The translations under genes were made by a program, and so were the position numbers. A stretch of 64,000 nt of DNA from Roseovarius gahaiensis (GTDB lineage: Bacteria; Pseudomonadota; Alphaproteobacteria; Rhodobacterales; Rhodobacteraceae), in the NCBI RefSeq assembly GCF_011601345.1, contig NZ_JAAORB010000009.1:1-64000 (forward strand). The letters run 5' to 3'. Shown piece after piece: positions 1 through 8,710 of this stretch (position 1 is its first letter; each line of letters begins with the position of its first letter). Below the pieces are notes generated by a model that saw only the letters and a program-made list of their open reading frames with translations, was not told the origin of the DNA and did no database searches.

Positions 1-41
1 ACGGAATTGAAGCCACAACCACAGACCAGATCGCCGCATGA
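1..41 (+). CDS. Possible 3' end of a gene cut by the window edge
   Basis: Frame 3 is open from the window start and ends at a TGA at 39-41, giving a 12-residue C-terminal tail. The TGA overlaps an ATG at 38 in the ATGA fashion seen elsewhere in this island. The following reading frame soon runs into DNA that is the antisense end of the next gene, so it may be truncated. Too short to assign. Confidence 0.2.
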   Translation, partial: GIEATTTDQIAA

Positions 42-97
42 CCGAGAACCCTCAAACACCAGATTTGACAATAACTCATATTTGTGAGCGCATTTGC

Positions 98-147
98 TTA
101 GGGTACTCTTCAAAAACGTACCTTAGGGTACTCTTCAAAAACGTACC
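98..147. repeat. Perfect tandem duplication of 25 bp
   Basis: Two identical 25-bp units lie head to tail at 98-122 and 123-147, each beginning TTAGGGTACTC. They cover the 3' end of the minus-strand gene that stops at 110. Since 25 is not a multiple of three, the duplication shifts the frame and gives the protein a new ending after EEYPK. Confidence 0.9.
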
Positions 148-712
148 AGGTGTCCAGAATCTTATCTCGGTCGCGTCCAAATTCTTGAAACTCTTCCGTA
201 ATGCCTTGAAGCTCGCCTTGCACTAGAAACATGGCGCAGAAAGGTTCGATAACTGCCTGAATGTATGGAGGATCGACGCGTGGGAGTTTTGCTGCGCACT
301 GAAGCCGTTCATCGCGCAGTTTTATTTGAAGCTTAAAACACTCATACCTCAGCCAACGCTCTTCGGCCTTGATATCGCCCAGCCAAAATAACTGGAATAC
401 AAATAGCGCTAAAAGAGCTAATAAATTATGAGGCGCACCTAGACCTCTGTCGATAAATAAACCAACCCCTAAAATAATGCCCCAGAGACCCACCTGGGCC
501 CACACATAACGACGTAAAGTGCCAATCGCTGCTTTTTGCTCCAAATCCTTAAAGTAGTGCGATCCTAACGATGCGGCATAGGAGAAGATTGCCATTTGAG
601 CGGCATCCGCCTGTGCAAAGCAGCGGTCTCGCTCCTCTTCAGATAAGTTTTCTGCAACAGCCTTCCATAGGTCTTGATGGAATTCCGTATATGTATCTGG
701 ACCAGCCCTCAT
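110..712 (-). CDS. Hypothetical membrane protein, C-terminus altered by a 25-bp duplication
   Basis: A 200-residue protein of no family I recognise. The first 65 residues are soluble and acidic-helical. Two hydrophobic stretches follow at about residues 70-88 and 93-108 with a short loop, consistent with a two-pass inner-membrane protein. A charged, probably coiled tail follows. The last codons lie inside the 25-bp tandem repeat: the present end is EEYPKVRF, whereas the unduplicated sequence would read EEYPK followed by QMRSQI. Codon use is AT-richer than the chromosomal genes, in keeping with island origin. Similarly sized membrane genes without family follow at 1425 and 1798, but no shared function can be inferred. 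Confidence 0.6.
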   Translation of the reverse strand: MRAGPDTYTEFHQDLWKAVAENLSEEERDRCFAQADAAQMAIFSYAASLGSHYFKDLEQKAAIGTLRRYVWAQVGLWGIILGVGLFIDRGLGAPHNLLALLALFVFQLFWLGDIKAEERWLRYECFKLQIKLRDERLQCAAKLPRVDPPYIQAVIEPFCAMFLVQGELQGITEEFQEFGRDRDKILDTWYVFEEYPKVRF

Positions 713-774
713 AATTGCAAGCTAGCTGGGCCATTCCAATTCAACAAGCAAGTATTCAGCAATATGCTAAGTGG

Positions 775-939
775 TCAGTTTTTTCCAGAAATAGACTTAA
801 TACTAGCGTTTTCCGCTATAAGACGCGGATGTGGGACTTCCCACTCCGTTCCATCTTTCCACCGGATCGTGACGGTGTCACTTTCCAAAACGGCAACACG
901 CTTGGCTTCAAGCTTTGCGAGACGAGCCTTTAATCTCAT
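775..939 (-). CDS. Small hypothetical protein (54 aa) translationally coupled to the DUF5681 gene
   Basis: Starting at ATG 939-937, this frame overlaps the stop of the upstream DUF5681 gene by the four bases ATGA. It runs for 54 residues to TGA at 777-775. The start is Lys/Arg-rich and coiled (MRLKARLAKLEAKR), followed by a beta-like segment (TVTIRWKDGTEWEV). The overlap, the sensible amino-acid composition and the same arrangement elsewhere in the island support a real gene. I do not recognise the family. Confidence 0.55.
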   Translation of the reverse strand: MRLKARLAKLEAKRVAVLESDTVTIRWKDGTEWEVPHPRLIAENASIKSISGKN

Positions 940-1358
940 GTTTCTGCACTTTCAAGCGCAGACAAACGGATCTCAAGCTCGCTTGTTTCTAGTGTCTTGC
1001 GATATGCCTCCAACAAAGACATGATGTGCGCACCCTCGGTCGGCGTCAGGTCGCCCAGCGCGACAGCATCCAGGACAGCCCCAGCGGCTTTAGCGGCGTC
1101 AATCGCTGACTGCATGGGCGGCAGATCAAATTGCACCGGGGCGTCCCTTCGGACTGGCGCAATACGCTCAAGGCAAAGTCGGAGGGCGACGGTGTCGCCT
1201 TCTAAGGCAACCTCAATGGCTTTGCGGGATAGCGCTTCTGCCTCGCCTTCTAGAAGCGCCAGGGTCGCCTGTGTGGCCTTGTGACGGGTTCCCTTCGGCT
1301 TGCCCGGATTGCCTGGGCCAAACGTTCCATCCGCATTGCGTCCGCTTTTTCGGGGCAT
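936..1358 (-). CDS. DUF5681-type protein of mobile elements
   Basis: A 140-residue protein whose N-terminus has the glycine/lysine/proline-rich signature typical of DUF5681 (GTFGPGNPGKPKGTR, about residues 10-24), followed by a mostly helical domain. Such proteins are common in alphaproteobacterial prophages and integrative elements; their molecular role is not established. I chose the ATG at 1358 because the signature follows at once and the 15 upstream in-frame residues do not look family-like. The stop overlaps the next small gene by ATGA. Confidence 0.65.
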   Translation of the reverse strand: MPRKSGRNADGTFGPGNPGKPKGTRHKATQATLALLEGEAEALSRKAIEVALEGDTVALRLCLERIAPVRRDAPVQFDLPPMQSAIDAAKAAGAVLDAVALGDLTPTEGAHIMSLLEAYRKTLETSELEIRLSALESAET

Positions 1359-1424
1359 CTCAACACTCCAGCATTTGGGGTGTTTAAATACCACATATTT
1401 CACATTTGCGAAATATGTGAAGGA

Positions 1425-1736
1425 TTAGAAAATATTGATCAGTAAACTGATGATGCTCCAAACTGAAATCAGACCTCCTAGGCACTGAAAAACATAGCCG
1501 AGCGAAGTACTTATTAACCTACCGTAAACTGCCCCAGCAATTTGGGCCTTCAACATGTTTTTTATGGCAAACTTATTTTCTGAGTAAACATAAGCAGAGT
1601 CTGTATTAAGATTTTTTCCTAATCGCTGAATCTCCGCGTTGTGCCGTGCCTCTGAAAGCATGAGATAACAGCCGGGTAAGTATAGACAAACCACGCCAGT
1701 AATAAGGGCCAACAAAGCTTGTTCAAGTCCGAGCAT
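1425..1736 (-). CDS. Hypothetical two-pass membrane protein
   Basis: A 103-residue protein with hydrophobic segments at about residues 5-27 and 75-101 separated by a polar region that contains a short amphipathic stretch. This predicts two membrane passes. No catalytic motif and no recognised family. It is AT-rich like its island neighbours and preceded by a short gap from the 1798-2154 gene. Confidence 0.5.
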   Translation of the reverse strand: MLGLEQALLALITGVVCLYLPGCYLMLSEARHNAEIQRLGKNLNTDSAYVYSENKFAIKNMLKAQIAGAVYGRLISTSLGYVFQCLGGLISVWSIISLLINIF

Positions 1737-1797
1737 TATACCACCTTATTGACTGAAACATTGTATTCATGAGCGTGAACAGTTGTGAACAAATTTA

Positions 1798-2154
1798 TTA
1801 GCCAATCAGCTCATAGGAAAGTAAGCATAGAACAACGACGTTCAAAAGCAGGCTGACTGTTACAAGCTTTCTTGCTCTGCAGATTTCTTGATAAGCGTCA
1901 TGCGCTGCATACACTGCAAATGCAGCGTCTTCGCGGGCATGGGCTAGAAAGCGATTTTTCTGGATTTCTGTGAACTCATAAAATTCAGCAGTGCTTTCGT
2001 CTTCCAAACCATCTTCCCGATCTATGTGAAAAACATGGTTTGCCATCACACTCCACTCTCTCATTGGCGCTTTGCGCCCCTCCAACCGTTTAACGGCTTC
2101 CAGGCCAACCCGAAGCTGTTCAGCCCTTTCCTGCCGAACCTTTTCACTTACCAT
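1798..2154 (-). CDS. Hypothetical protein with a C-terminal membrane anchor
   Basis: A 118-residue protein. About 95 charged, helical residues precede one hydrophobic segment near residues 97-117 (SLLLNVVVLCLLSYELIG). That suggests a tail-anchored or single-pass inner-membrane protein with its bulk in the cytoplasm. A purine-rich stretch upstream of ATG 2154 can serve as ribosome-binding site. No recognised family. Confidence 0.5.
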   Translation of the reverse strand: MVSEKVRQERAEQLRVGLEAVKRLEGRKAPMREWSVMANHVFHIDREDGLEDESTAEFYEFTEIQKNRFLAHAREDAAFAVYAAHDAYQEICRARKLVTVSLLLNVVVLCLLSYELIG

Positions 2155-2193
2155 CAGGAAATCTCCTTCTAGTCCTACGTCGACGTTAGCAAA

Positions 2194-2799
2194 TTACAGT
2201 TCCAACCATTTATCACTCAACTTTTTATAATATCTTTCAGCCATTTGCTTAGAGGCAAATAAACCGTCAAACTCATACCTAATGCCGCCTTGGCCTTCAG
2301 AATACCCCGTAAAACAAGCAAATATCTGGTAATCGGCACCGATAGCGAAGGAGGAACCCGAAACATACAGGCCTTCGCCTTCCATCGACATCAGCTGTTC
2401 CAACGCCAGCTCTTTTGCTGCAAGTCGCTCGAGGTCGCTGAGAACAGCACCGGCGTCAATTTGCTTGGCGCGCTCTTCGTCTACGGCACCCAGCACAGTT
2501 CGCAAGTGTTGCCCCAGCGAACAATCAGAATGAGAATCCAGCAAGTCATCCAACCATTCCTGATCAAGTACGAATGCTACGCCAAAAGCCTCGCTGTAGA
2601 TTTCACAGATCAAGTCATCCAGGCTCTTGGAAGGGAAGTGGCTAAGCAACCAGCATGCCTGAAACTCTGGCTTCGTGTGCATCATATTCATATGCATACA
2701 CCAAAATTTACTAGCCAGATAATCACCCAGATACGGCGGCCGCCCATCAGAAGTAGTGCAATCATATCCTACCAATCTTCGGCTCCCAGTCGCACTCAT
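2194..2799 (-). CDS. Hypothetical protein, possibly the frameshifted continuation of the broken gene upstream
   Basis: A 201-residue soluble protein counted from ATG 2799. The true start is uncertain because the first residues overlap the end of the 2762-3202 gene in another frame. It contains an acidic helical middle and a C-terminal region rich in aromatic residues. The point where this frame becomes protein-like (LVGYDC) coincides with the end of the upstream frame, so one frameshift could join them into a single protein of roughly 340 residues. Separate genes with a short overlap are equally possible. I do not recognise either part. Confidence 0.45.
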   Translation of the reverse strand: MSATGSRRLVGYDCTTSDGRPPYLGDYLASKFWCMHMNMMHTKPEFQACWLLSHFPSKSLDDLICEIYSEAFGVAFVLDQEWLDDLLDSHSDCSLGQHLRTVLGAVDEERAKQIDAGAVLSDLERLAAKELALEQLMSMEGEGLYVSGSSFAIGADYQIFACFTGYSEGQGGIRYEFDGLFASKQMAERYYKKLSDKWLEL

Positions 2800-3202
2800 A
2801 GCCTTTCGTCGGCAACTCGGCGCCGTTGAAAAAGTCAACCAGCCCATAGATTTGGGAATTTGTAAGTTTCCATGCTTTGCATGTTGGCCGGTCGTCGAAA
2901 AACTCGACGTCTATATGCGACAGCCAACTTGGTTGGTAGCTCATCCCCCCAAGTGGGCTCGCCCATAAGACCATATCCGACTCTTCACCGTTATCAGGGC
3001 CAACGAAGCCATAACCTTTGAGGGCATCAATATTTGCGTGGAGGTCCATGCCGTTCATAGAGCCAAAGACCATTAGTTCGCCATCAAAATTTGAAGCTGG
3101 ATTGACGCACTGAAACAATGCTCACCAACCAGCTGCAGAGATTTCTTGCTCTACGTCCACGCGCAGGATCAGTGTATAAAACGGCATCTCGATAATAGCC
3201 AT
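2762..3202 (-). pseudogene. Hypothetical gene interrupted by an in-frame TGA
   Basis: A good start (ATG 3202) gives 26 protein-like residues beginning MAIIEMPFYTLIL. They end at TGA 3124-3122, after which the same frame stays open for a further 119 codons to TGA 2764-2762. The downstream part on its own would need a TTG start at 3118 with no obvious ribosome-binding site. The natural reading is one gene of about 145 codons with a premature stop, perhaps from a Trp codon. The product is unknown. A sequencing error or translation from the TTG cannot be excluded. Confidence 0.5.
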
Positions 3203-3300
3203 GCACCCTCCAATTTAGCAGGCTTAAGACTGCACACATCTAGCCGCCACAGTAAAGGATCAACACTAAGAAAGCGTTTCAGCGCAGAAGAGCGGCCGCC

Positions 3301-3474
3301 TTAAAATTCCATTGCCGGCTCGGGGTCCAACTGTGGCGCTGGGGCTGGGAATAGGTGTGGATCTATCCTTTCACGTTTCGTGGTGCCGTCTGGGTGGCTG
3401 GCTACAAGCAAGCGTGTCGCGCTGTAGGAAACCAGCCGGCAGGCTGAAAAGCATTGGCAGAGAGCAAGCTGCAT
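3301..3474 (-). CDS. Small hypothetical protein (57 aa) related to the 48-aa product at 9661-9807
   Basis: The frame runs from ATG 3474 to TAA 3303-3301. Its last 37 residues clearly match the small island protein at 9661-9807: both contain the block VASHPDGTTKRERIDP followed by LFP and a Pro/Gln/Glu-rich tail ending in Phe-stop. The N-terminal parts differ: this copy begins MQLALCQCF where the other begins MTHRIVTTPDG. This copy may therefore be a rearranged remnant using a fortuitous start. The DNA similarity extends over about 60 bp of the shared core. Confidence 0.45.
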   Translation of the reverse strand: MQLALCQCFSACRLVSYSATRLLVASHPDGTTKRERIDPHLFPAPAPQLDPEPAMEF

Positions 3475-3560
3475 TATCTCGCAATGGGCTCTTTTGCTGC
3501 GCAGCGTTCAGATCTGTGGATCAGCGTTCTGGGGCTGAATAAGTCTGTTGATGGCCATAG

Positions 3561-6500
3561 CTATCTGACTGGCTGAACCCGGCGTAGCCTAACGATCCAA
3601 CCTAGAATATAAATCACCAACGGCACCAGCGCCGCGCCTACGGCGAACAGCCCGAACGCCACCGGCATCGCTGGTGCATCCGCCAGCGCAGGAATGGCTT
3701 GTGTCATGAACCCCGGCAGCCCGCCTGTAACGGCGGCGGCGCCAAGGGTGGTCACAAACCAGCTAAAGACAACCCCGACCCCCGCCAGCATCGTCAGCTG
3801 CACGCCTCTACTGCGACAGCGCAGCCCGTGACGCAACGCAGCCCTAAGGCGGTCAATATCGTGCTGCATAGCAACGATGGCGGGGACCAGCAGCAGCACC
3901 AGAACCATGCCAAATCCAAGCCCGTAAACCAGAGTGATCACCGTGGGCTTGATGAATTGTGCCTGCGTGGATTGTTCGAACAAAAGCGGCGTCAGACCAA
4001 TTACCGTGGTGAGCGTCGTCAACATCACGGGCCGCAAACGATCCGCCGCGCCGTCGATGATTGCGGGCATGATGCCGCGTTCACGGGAATGTTCATCAAT
4101 CGTGGTCACCAGCACGATCGAATCGTTGATAATAATCCCAGTCATCCCCAAAAGCCCAACCACGGTGAACATCGAGAGCGGCACATCCCAGTGCGCATGG
4201 CCATAGATGGTACCGACAAGGCCGAAGGGAATGATCGCCATGACAACAGCGGGCCTGGCCCAGCTGGCAAAGACCCATGCCAGGACAAGGTAGATACCCA
4301 GTAGGGTCAGGATCAGCCCCGTTCGCGCATCGTTCAGAAAATCCCCCTCTTGCTCAGCTAACCCGCTAAGCTGCCATTCAACCTGATGCCAGCTGGCGAT
4401 TTCAGGCAGGATCTCATCCCGCAGCGCCTCGTTGATTTCGGTGGCGCGCGCGGGGTTGTCTTCGGATATGTCGCCGGACACGCTGACGTGGCGGATGCCG
4501 TTTTCGCGGCGGATCGTAGAAAAACCAGTGCGCTGCTGGACGGAAACGATATCAGCCAACAGCACATATCCCCCGGCCGGGGTGCGGATCTGCATACGTT
4601 CAAGGAAATCGGCGGTCAGCTCCGCCTCGGGCAGTTCGACACGGATTTCGGCGCTGCGGGGCCCATAGGGATAGGTCGCCGCCTCGATCCCGTTTAGCCG
4701 CGCCCTCAGCGTTCGGCCTAGATCGTCGATGGTGAACCCAAGCGCCTTACCCTGCGGCGTTAGATCGAGGATCAGCTCCTCTTTGTCGTAGGAAAGGTTG
4801 TCCTGCAAGCCCGAGACCTCTGGAAAGCGGGAGACGGCCGTTTTCAGATCCTCTGCGGCAGCCTTGAGTGTTTCAGCGGAAGCACCGAAGAATTCGACAT
4901 CCAGCGCATCGCCCCCCGGACCAGAGCGCCAGCCGCGAAAGCTGACTTCTTCGGCCAGCGGGTGGCGGTTTACCTTTTCTTGCAGATCGGCCACGAAGAC
5001 AAAGCTGGAATAGGGGCGCAGGTCGGCGTCGATCAGTTCGATGGAAATGCCGCCCAACTGGTCGGGATCCTTGGTATCAGCCCCGGTCAGCCCGCGCCCG
5101 GCATTGCCGCCAAACTCGGCGATCACGAATTCCAGCGGATTGCGCCCATGCTCGGCCTCATATTCGCGGCCCAGCTCCTCTGTCGCGCGCTGCATCTCGG
5201 CCATCATCTCCAGCGTGTCTTCGCGGGTCGCGCCCGGCGCCATGCTGAAATTACCGGTCACGCTGCCCTGTTCGGGCGCGTTGAAAAAGCGCCATTGCAC
5301 ATCGCCACGGATGAACAGCGCCACCTGACTGGCCAAAAGCACGACCATCACGGCCACCACGACATAGCGCCCGCGCAGGACCAGCCCCATGAAGGGGCGG
5401 AACAGCCGTTCACGCACCCACGTAAAGCCGCGATTGACCGTGCGCGAGGGCCAGTCATACCAGTGATCGCGCTCACCATGGGCAAGCGCGTGAGACATGT
5501 GATGCGGCAGGATCAGAAAGCATTCCAAAAGTGAGGCGGTCAGCACGACAATCACGGTAAAGGGAATGTCGATGATCAGGTCGCCAAAGCGCCCACCGAT
5601 CGCAACCAGCCCGAAAAACGCGATCAGGGTGGTCAGGGTCGCAGAAAACACTGGCAGGGCCATGCGTTGCGCTGCGCGCTCGGCGGCCTGCACCGGCGTT
5701 TCGCCGTATTTTCGCACCCGCGCATCGGCATGTTCGCCCACTACGATGGCATCATCCACCACGATGCCAAGGGTGATGATCAGCGCGAAAAGCGAGATCA
5801 TGTTAAGCGTGATGCCCGCCGCGTACATCAGCGCGACCGCCGCGCACATCGCAACCGGAATGCCCGCCGCCACCCAAAAGGCCGTGCGCGCATTCAGAAA
5901 CAGAAACAGCAGCCCCACCACCAGCGCCAGACCGGTCAGCGCGTTGTCCAGCAACATATCCAATCGCCCGGAAATCGCCTCGGACCGGGTGCGGATCAGC
6001 TTGATCTCCGTGCCCGCAGGCAGGGTGATTTCCATCTGCCCGGCAACCTCTTCGACCTGCCGCTGGATGCCGATGGCATCGCCGCGCGCGGAGCGGTCAA
6101 CGCGGATCTGTATGGCCGGATCGTCGCCCACGAAATAGCTGCGGTTGCGGTCGATCCCCTCGATCCGCACATCCGCCACGTCGGCAACGGTCAGGTTGCT
6201 GCCATCGCGGTTGGATCGCAGCACCAGCGCACCGATCTGATCCACAGCACGGTTTTCAGCGCCCACGCGCACGCGCGTGGCCCCGCCGGTGATATCGCCC
6301 GCCGGGTCCGCATCGGCCTCGGCCCGGATGACGTTGGCAATTTCCGTCAGGGTGATATCGTAGGCGATAAGGTTGGTGCCGGGCACCTCGACAACCGTGT
6401 GCGGGGCCGCGACGCCGCGCACCGTGGTCCGGGTCACACCGGCATCATAAAGCCGCACCACCAGTTCGTCGGCGAATTGCCCCAGTTGTTCGACCGCGAC

Positions 6501-6959
6501 GGGGCCGGTGATGACGATATCCGTCACCCGATCACGCCACGCGCCGCGTGTCACGGTTGGTTCCTCGGCCTCGTCGGGCAGGTCAGTGATCGTGTCGATG
6601 GCGGCCTGCACCTCGTCGGCGGCGCGGCCCATGTCCCAGCCCGGCTCGAAGTCCAGCGTGATGGTCGCGCGGTCCTCGCGGCTACTGGCAGAGCTTTCAG
6701 CCACGCCCTCGACAGCAAGCAAGGCAGGCTCCAGCACCTGTACAATGGCGCTGTCCACATCCTCGGCGCTGGCCCCGTCCCAGAACACGCCGACTGTCAC
6801 GTTGTCGATGATCACATCGGGAAAAAACTGTGCCTGCATACGCGGCGCTGCGGCCAGTCCCAGCACGACAAGCACCACCAAAAGCAGGTTGGCCGCCGTC
6901 GGGTGGCGGGTAAAATAGGACAGCACCCCACTGGCCCGGACAGGCAGATCGCGCACCAT
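3561..6959 (-). CDS. RND-family efflux pump, inner-membrane transporter (AcrB/MexB-like)
   Basis: A 1,132-residue RND transporter that exports substrates across the cell envelope using the proton gradient. It has the N-terminal membrane helix, two large periplasmic loops and two groups of membrane helices. The proton-relay aspartate pair sits in helix 4 (GIVVDDAIVV). Usual family length is about 1,020-1,050; the excess is a C-terminal extension of roughly 85 residues with two further hydrophobic segments. The gene begins four bases after the stop of its adaptor (6963-8423), so they form one operon. No outer-membrane channel gene is adjacent, so a TolC-type partner encoded elsewhere is expected. 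The substrate cannot be read from sequence. It appears to be island cargo. Confidence 0.9.
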   Translation of the reverse strand: MVRDLPVRASGVLSYFTRHPTAANLLLVVLVVLGLAAAPRMQAQFFPDVIIDNVTVGVFWDGASAEDVDSAIVQVLEPALLAVEGVAESSASSREDRATITLDFEPGWDMGRAADEVQAAIDTITDLPDEAEEPTVTRGAWRDRVTDIVITGPVAVEQLGQFADELVVRLYDAGVTRTTVRGVAAPHTVVEVPGTNLIAYDITLTEIANVIRAEADADPAGDITGGATRVRVGAENRAVDQIGALVLRSNRDGSNLTVADVADVRIEGIDRNRSYFVGDDPAIQIRVDRSARGDAIGIQRQVEEVAGQMEITLPAGTEIKLIRTRSEAISGRLDMLLDNALTGLALVVGLLFLFLNARTAFWVAAGIPVAMCAAVALMYAAGITLNMISLFALIITLGIVVDDAIVVGEHADARVRKYGETPVQAAERAAQRMALPVFSATLTTLIAFFGLVAIGGRFGDLIIDIPFTVIVVLTASLLECFLILPHHMSHALAHGERDHWYDWPSRTVNRGFTWVRERLFRPFMGLVLRGRYVVVAVMVVLLASQVALFIRGDVQWRFFNAPEQGSVTGNFSMAPGATREDTLEMMAEMQRATEELGREYEAEHGRNPLEFVIAEFGGNAGRGLTGADTKDPDQLGGISIELIDADLRPYSSFVFVADLQEKVNRHPLAEEVSFRGWRSGPGGDALDVEFFGASAETLKAAAEDLKTAVSRFPEVSGLQDNLSYDKEELILDLTPQGKALGFTIDDLGRTLRARLNGIEAATYPYGPRSAEIRVELPEAELTADFLERMQIRTPAGGYVLLADIVSVQQRTGFSTIRRENGIRHVSVSGDISEDNPARATEINEALRDEILPEIASWHQVEWQLSGLAEQEGDFLNDARTGLILTLLGIYLVLAWVFASWARPAVVMAIIPFGLVGTIYGHAHWDVPLSMFTVVGLLGMTGIIINDSIVLVTTIDEHSRERGIMPAIIDGAADRLRPVMLTTLTTVIGLTPLLFEQSTQAQFIKPTVITLVYGLGFGMVLVLLLVPAIVAMQHDIDRLRAALRHGLRCRSRGVQLTMLAGVGVVFSWFVTTLGAAAVTGGLPGFMTQAIPALADAPAMPVAFGLFAVGAALVPLVIYILGWIVRLRRVQPVR

Positions 6960-6962
6960 GCC

Positions 6963-8423
6963 CTAGCCGCCCATCCGGCGTTCCAGCCGCTCGACGGTGC
7001 TGGTGGGCACGCGCCGTTCCGATAGTTCAGCCAGAAGGCGGGTGCGCATGGCATCGGGCATGTCGCTTGTCTGCACGAACCCGCGCAGCCGCGCGCGGCG
7101 TTCCTCGCTCAGCTCGATCAGGTCGGCGGCGGCTTCTTGTTCGGCGGCCTCGGCGCGCAGTGGGCGCACCTTTATGCCGGGCCCCAGAAGCGGGCTACGC
7201 TCAGCCACGATTTCGGCGCCATCAAGCCCGTCGCCGCGCACCAGTATATCATTGCCCTGCCGCCGCATCAGCGTCACTTCCAGCACGCGCAAACGGTCCT
7301 CACCCGACAATGCCAGCACCGTGCCATCAGCACCAAGCGCGGTGGCTGGAAGGCGCGCCACGTTTTCGATGGGTGGTTCCGTCACCTCGACAGTGACGAA
7401 ATCGCCGGGCTTGAAGCCGTCCGGCTCGTCCATCCGCGCAAAGATCAACCGGCCGGTTTGACCCTCTGCGACAGAGGCACTGTCACGGGTGATATGCCCC
7501 GTGGTTTCGATATTTTCGCCATAGGCCTCAAGCTGGATGCGCACCGGCGCGCGCGTCAGTTCGCCATCCTCGTCCAAAAGGCGGGCATATTGCCCAGTCG
7601 AGATCCGGAACGCCACGTCAAGCGCGCGAGGATCCACAAGAACTGCCATTTTCTCGTTTGCGGACACAAAGCGCCCTCGCACCACCGCCACAGCGCGCAA
7701 CGTGCCGCTGAATTCGGCGGTGATTTGGGTGTCGTCCAGCCGCTTTTCAGCCTCTGCATACGCAGTGCGCGCGCGCGCAAGCTGGGTCTGCGCTTGCGCC
7801 ACACGGGCGTCAGCCGCCGCTTCGGCCTGTCGCCGCGAAACAACGGCCTGATTGCTTTGCGCGGCGACCAGTTCGGCGGTTTCGACCGCCGCCGATGTGC
7901 CGACCCCACGCTCCTGAAGGTCAAGCTGGCGTTGGAAGGCGCGCTGTTGCAGCTCTGCTTGTATCTCTGCCGCCTCAAGATCCTGTCCCGCCAAATCCAG
8001 CGCGCGGCTGGCCTCGCGCACTTCGTCGCGTGCATCGGTTAGGCCGCTTTCGGCGCGTTCCAGCGTGAATTGCGCCTCTGCCGGGTCGATCCGTGCCAAA
8101 AGCTGACCCCGGCGCACACGCCCGCCATTCTCGAAATTTTGTGCCAGATCGACGATCATACCACCTGTAAGCGCGCGGATTTCCAATGTGCGCCGGCTCT
8201 CAACGCTGCCATAAGCAGTCAAGAGAGGTGTCTGCGTTCCCAGATGCGCCTCGACAAGATTTACAGAAAACACCCGCTCGCGGCGTTGCGGCAAAGAGGG
8301 CTCGTCGTTCATGCGAGCCTGCACGGCGGAATATACAAGATGACCGGCGTACACCATCAGGCCCAGAGTCAGTGAAACGAGGAATAGACCCATCAGACTG
8401 AGACGAAGAAACCGCATTCGCAA
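6963..8423 (-). CDS. Periplasmic adaptor (membrane-fusion) subunit of the RND pump
   Basis: A 486-residue HlyD/AcrA-type adaptor that bridges the inner-membrane pump and an outer-membrane channel. An N-terminal membrane anchor (about residues 7-30) is followed by the biotinyl-lipoyl-like half motif (about 75-115), a long alpha-helical hairpin (about 120-225), the second lipoyl half and the beta-barrel and membrane-proximal domains. The C-terminal 70 residues are Glu/Arg-rich and helical, an extension beyond many adaptors. It lacks a lipobox and so is anchored by the helix. Transcription starts in the 8424-8710 region, and the pump gene follows at once. No dedicated regulator is next to it. 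Confidence 0.88.
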   Translation of the reverse strand: MRMRFLRLSLMGLFLVSLTLGLMVYAGHLVYSAVQARMNDEPSLPQRRERVFSVNLVEAHLGTQTPLLTAYGSVESRRTLEIRALTGGMIVDLAQNFENGGRVRRGQLLARIDPAEAQFTLERAESGLTDARDEVREASRALDLAGQDLEAAEIQAELQQRAFQRQLDLQERGVGTSAAVETAELVAAQSNQAVVSRRQAEAAADARVAQAQTQLARARTAYAEAEKRLDDTQITAEFSGTLRAVAVVRGRFVSANEKMAVLVDPRALDVAFRISTGQYARLLDEDGELTRAPVRIQLEAYGENIETTGHITRDSASVAEGQTGRLIFARMDEPDGFKPGDFVTVEVTEPPIENVARLPATALGADGTVLALSGEDRLRVLEVTLMRRQGNDILVRGDGLDGAEIVAERSPLLGPGIKVRPLRAEAAEQEAAADLIELSEERRARLRGFVQTSDMPDAMRTRLLAELSERRVPTSTVERLERRMGG

Positions 8424-8710
8424 ACCCTTTCAACGTGTCGGCTTTACGCAGCCTTTTGGTAAACCGTACTGCTATCCGCTGAACTCTAAGGCATATGCGG
8501 CGCTTGCAGTTTTTTTTGGCATTTTTATCCGCGCGTACAAAACGAGACTAAGTGCGATATGTAGCAGTTTAGCACCGTTATAAACAGTTACACAGGAGCG
8601 CTTGCGGTAATTCATTGATCAACAAAACCTTTTTGTTGCGACACGCCACCACCCACCATCATGGTTTTTGACCAAGGCTGGTTTCGAAAGGCTGTGCTAA
8701 ATATAGCAAC
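8424..8710. promoter_or_regulatory. Divergent intergenic region of the RND operon and the zinc-ribbon gene pair
   Basis: These 287 bp separate the minus-strand pump operon from the plus-strand genes starting at 8711. The stretch is AT-rich with a T-tract around 8509-8516 and must hold promoters for both directions. I saw no convincing palindromic operator and no small coding frame. Confidence 0.4.

Noticed and set aside
38-226. 62-codon plus-strand frame near the window start
   Set aside because: Its start overlaps an upstream stop by ATGA, but from position 98 on it runs through the 25-bp repeat and the antisense 3' end of another gene, so most of it is not a natural coding sequence.
5667-7025. 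452-codon plus-strand frame opposite the RND pump
   Set aside because: It is antisense to a clear RND gene; high GC at third positions removes stops in the shadow frame. His/Arg/Gly/Asp-rich composition is typical of such artefacts.
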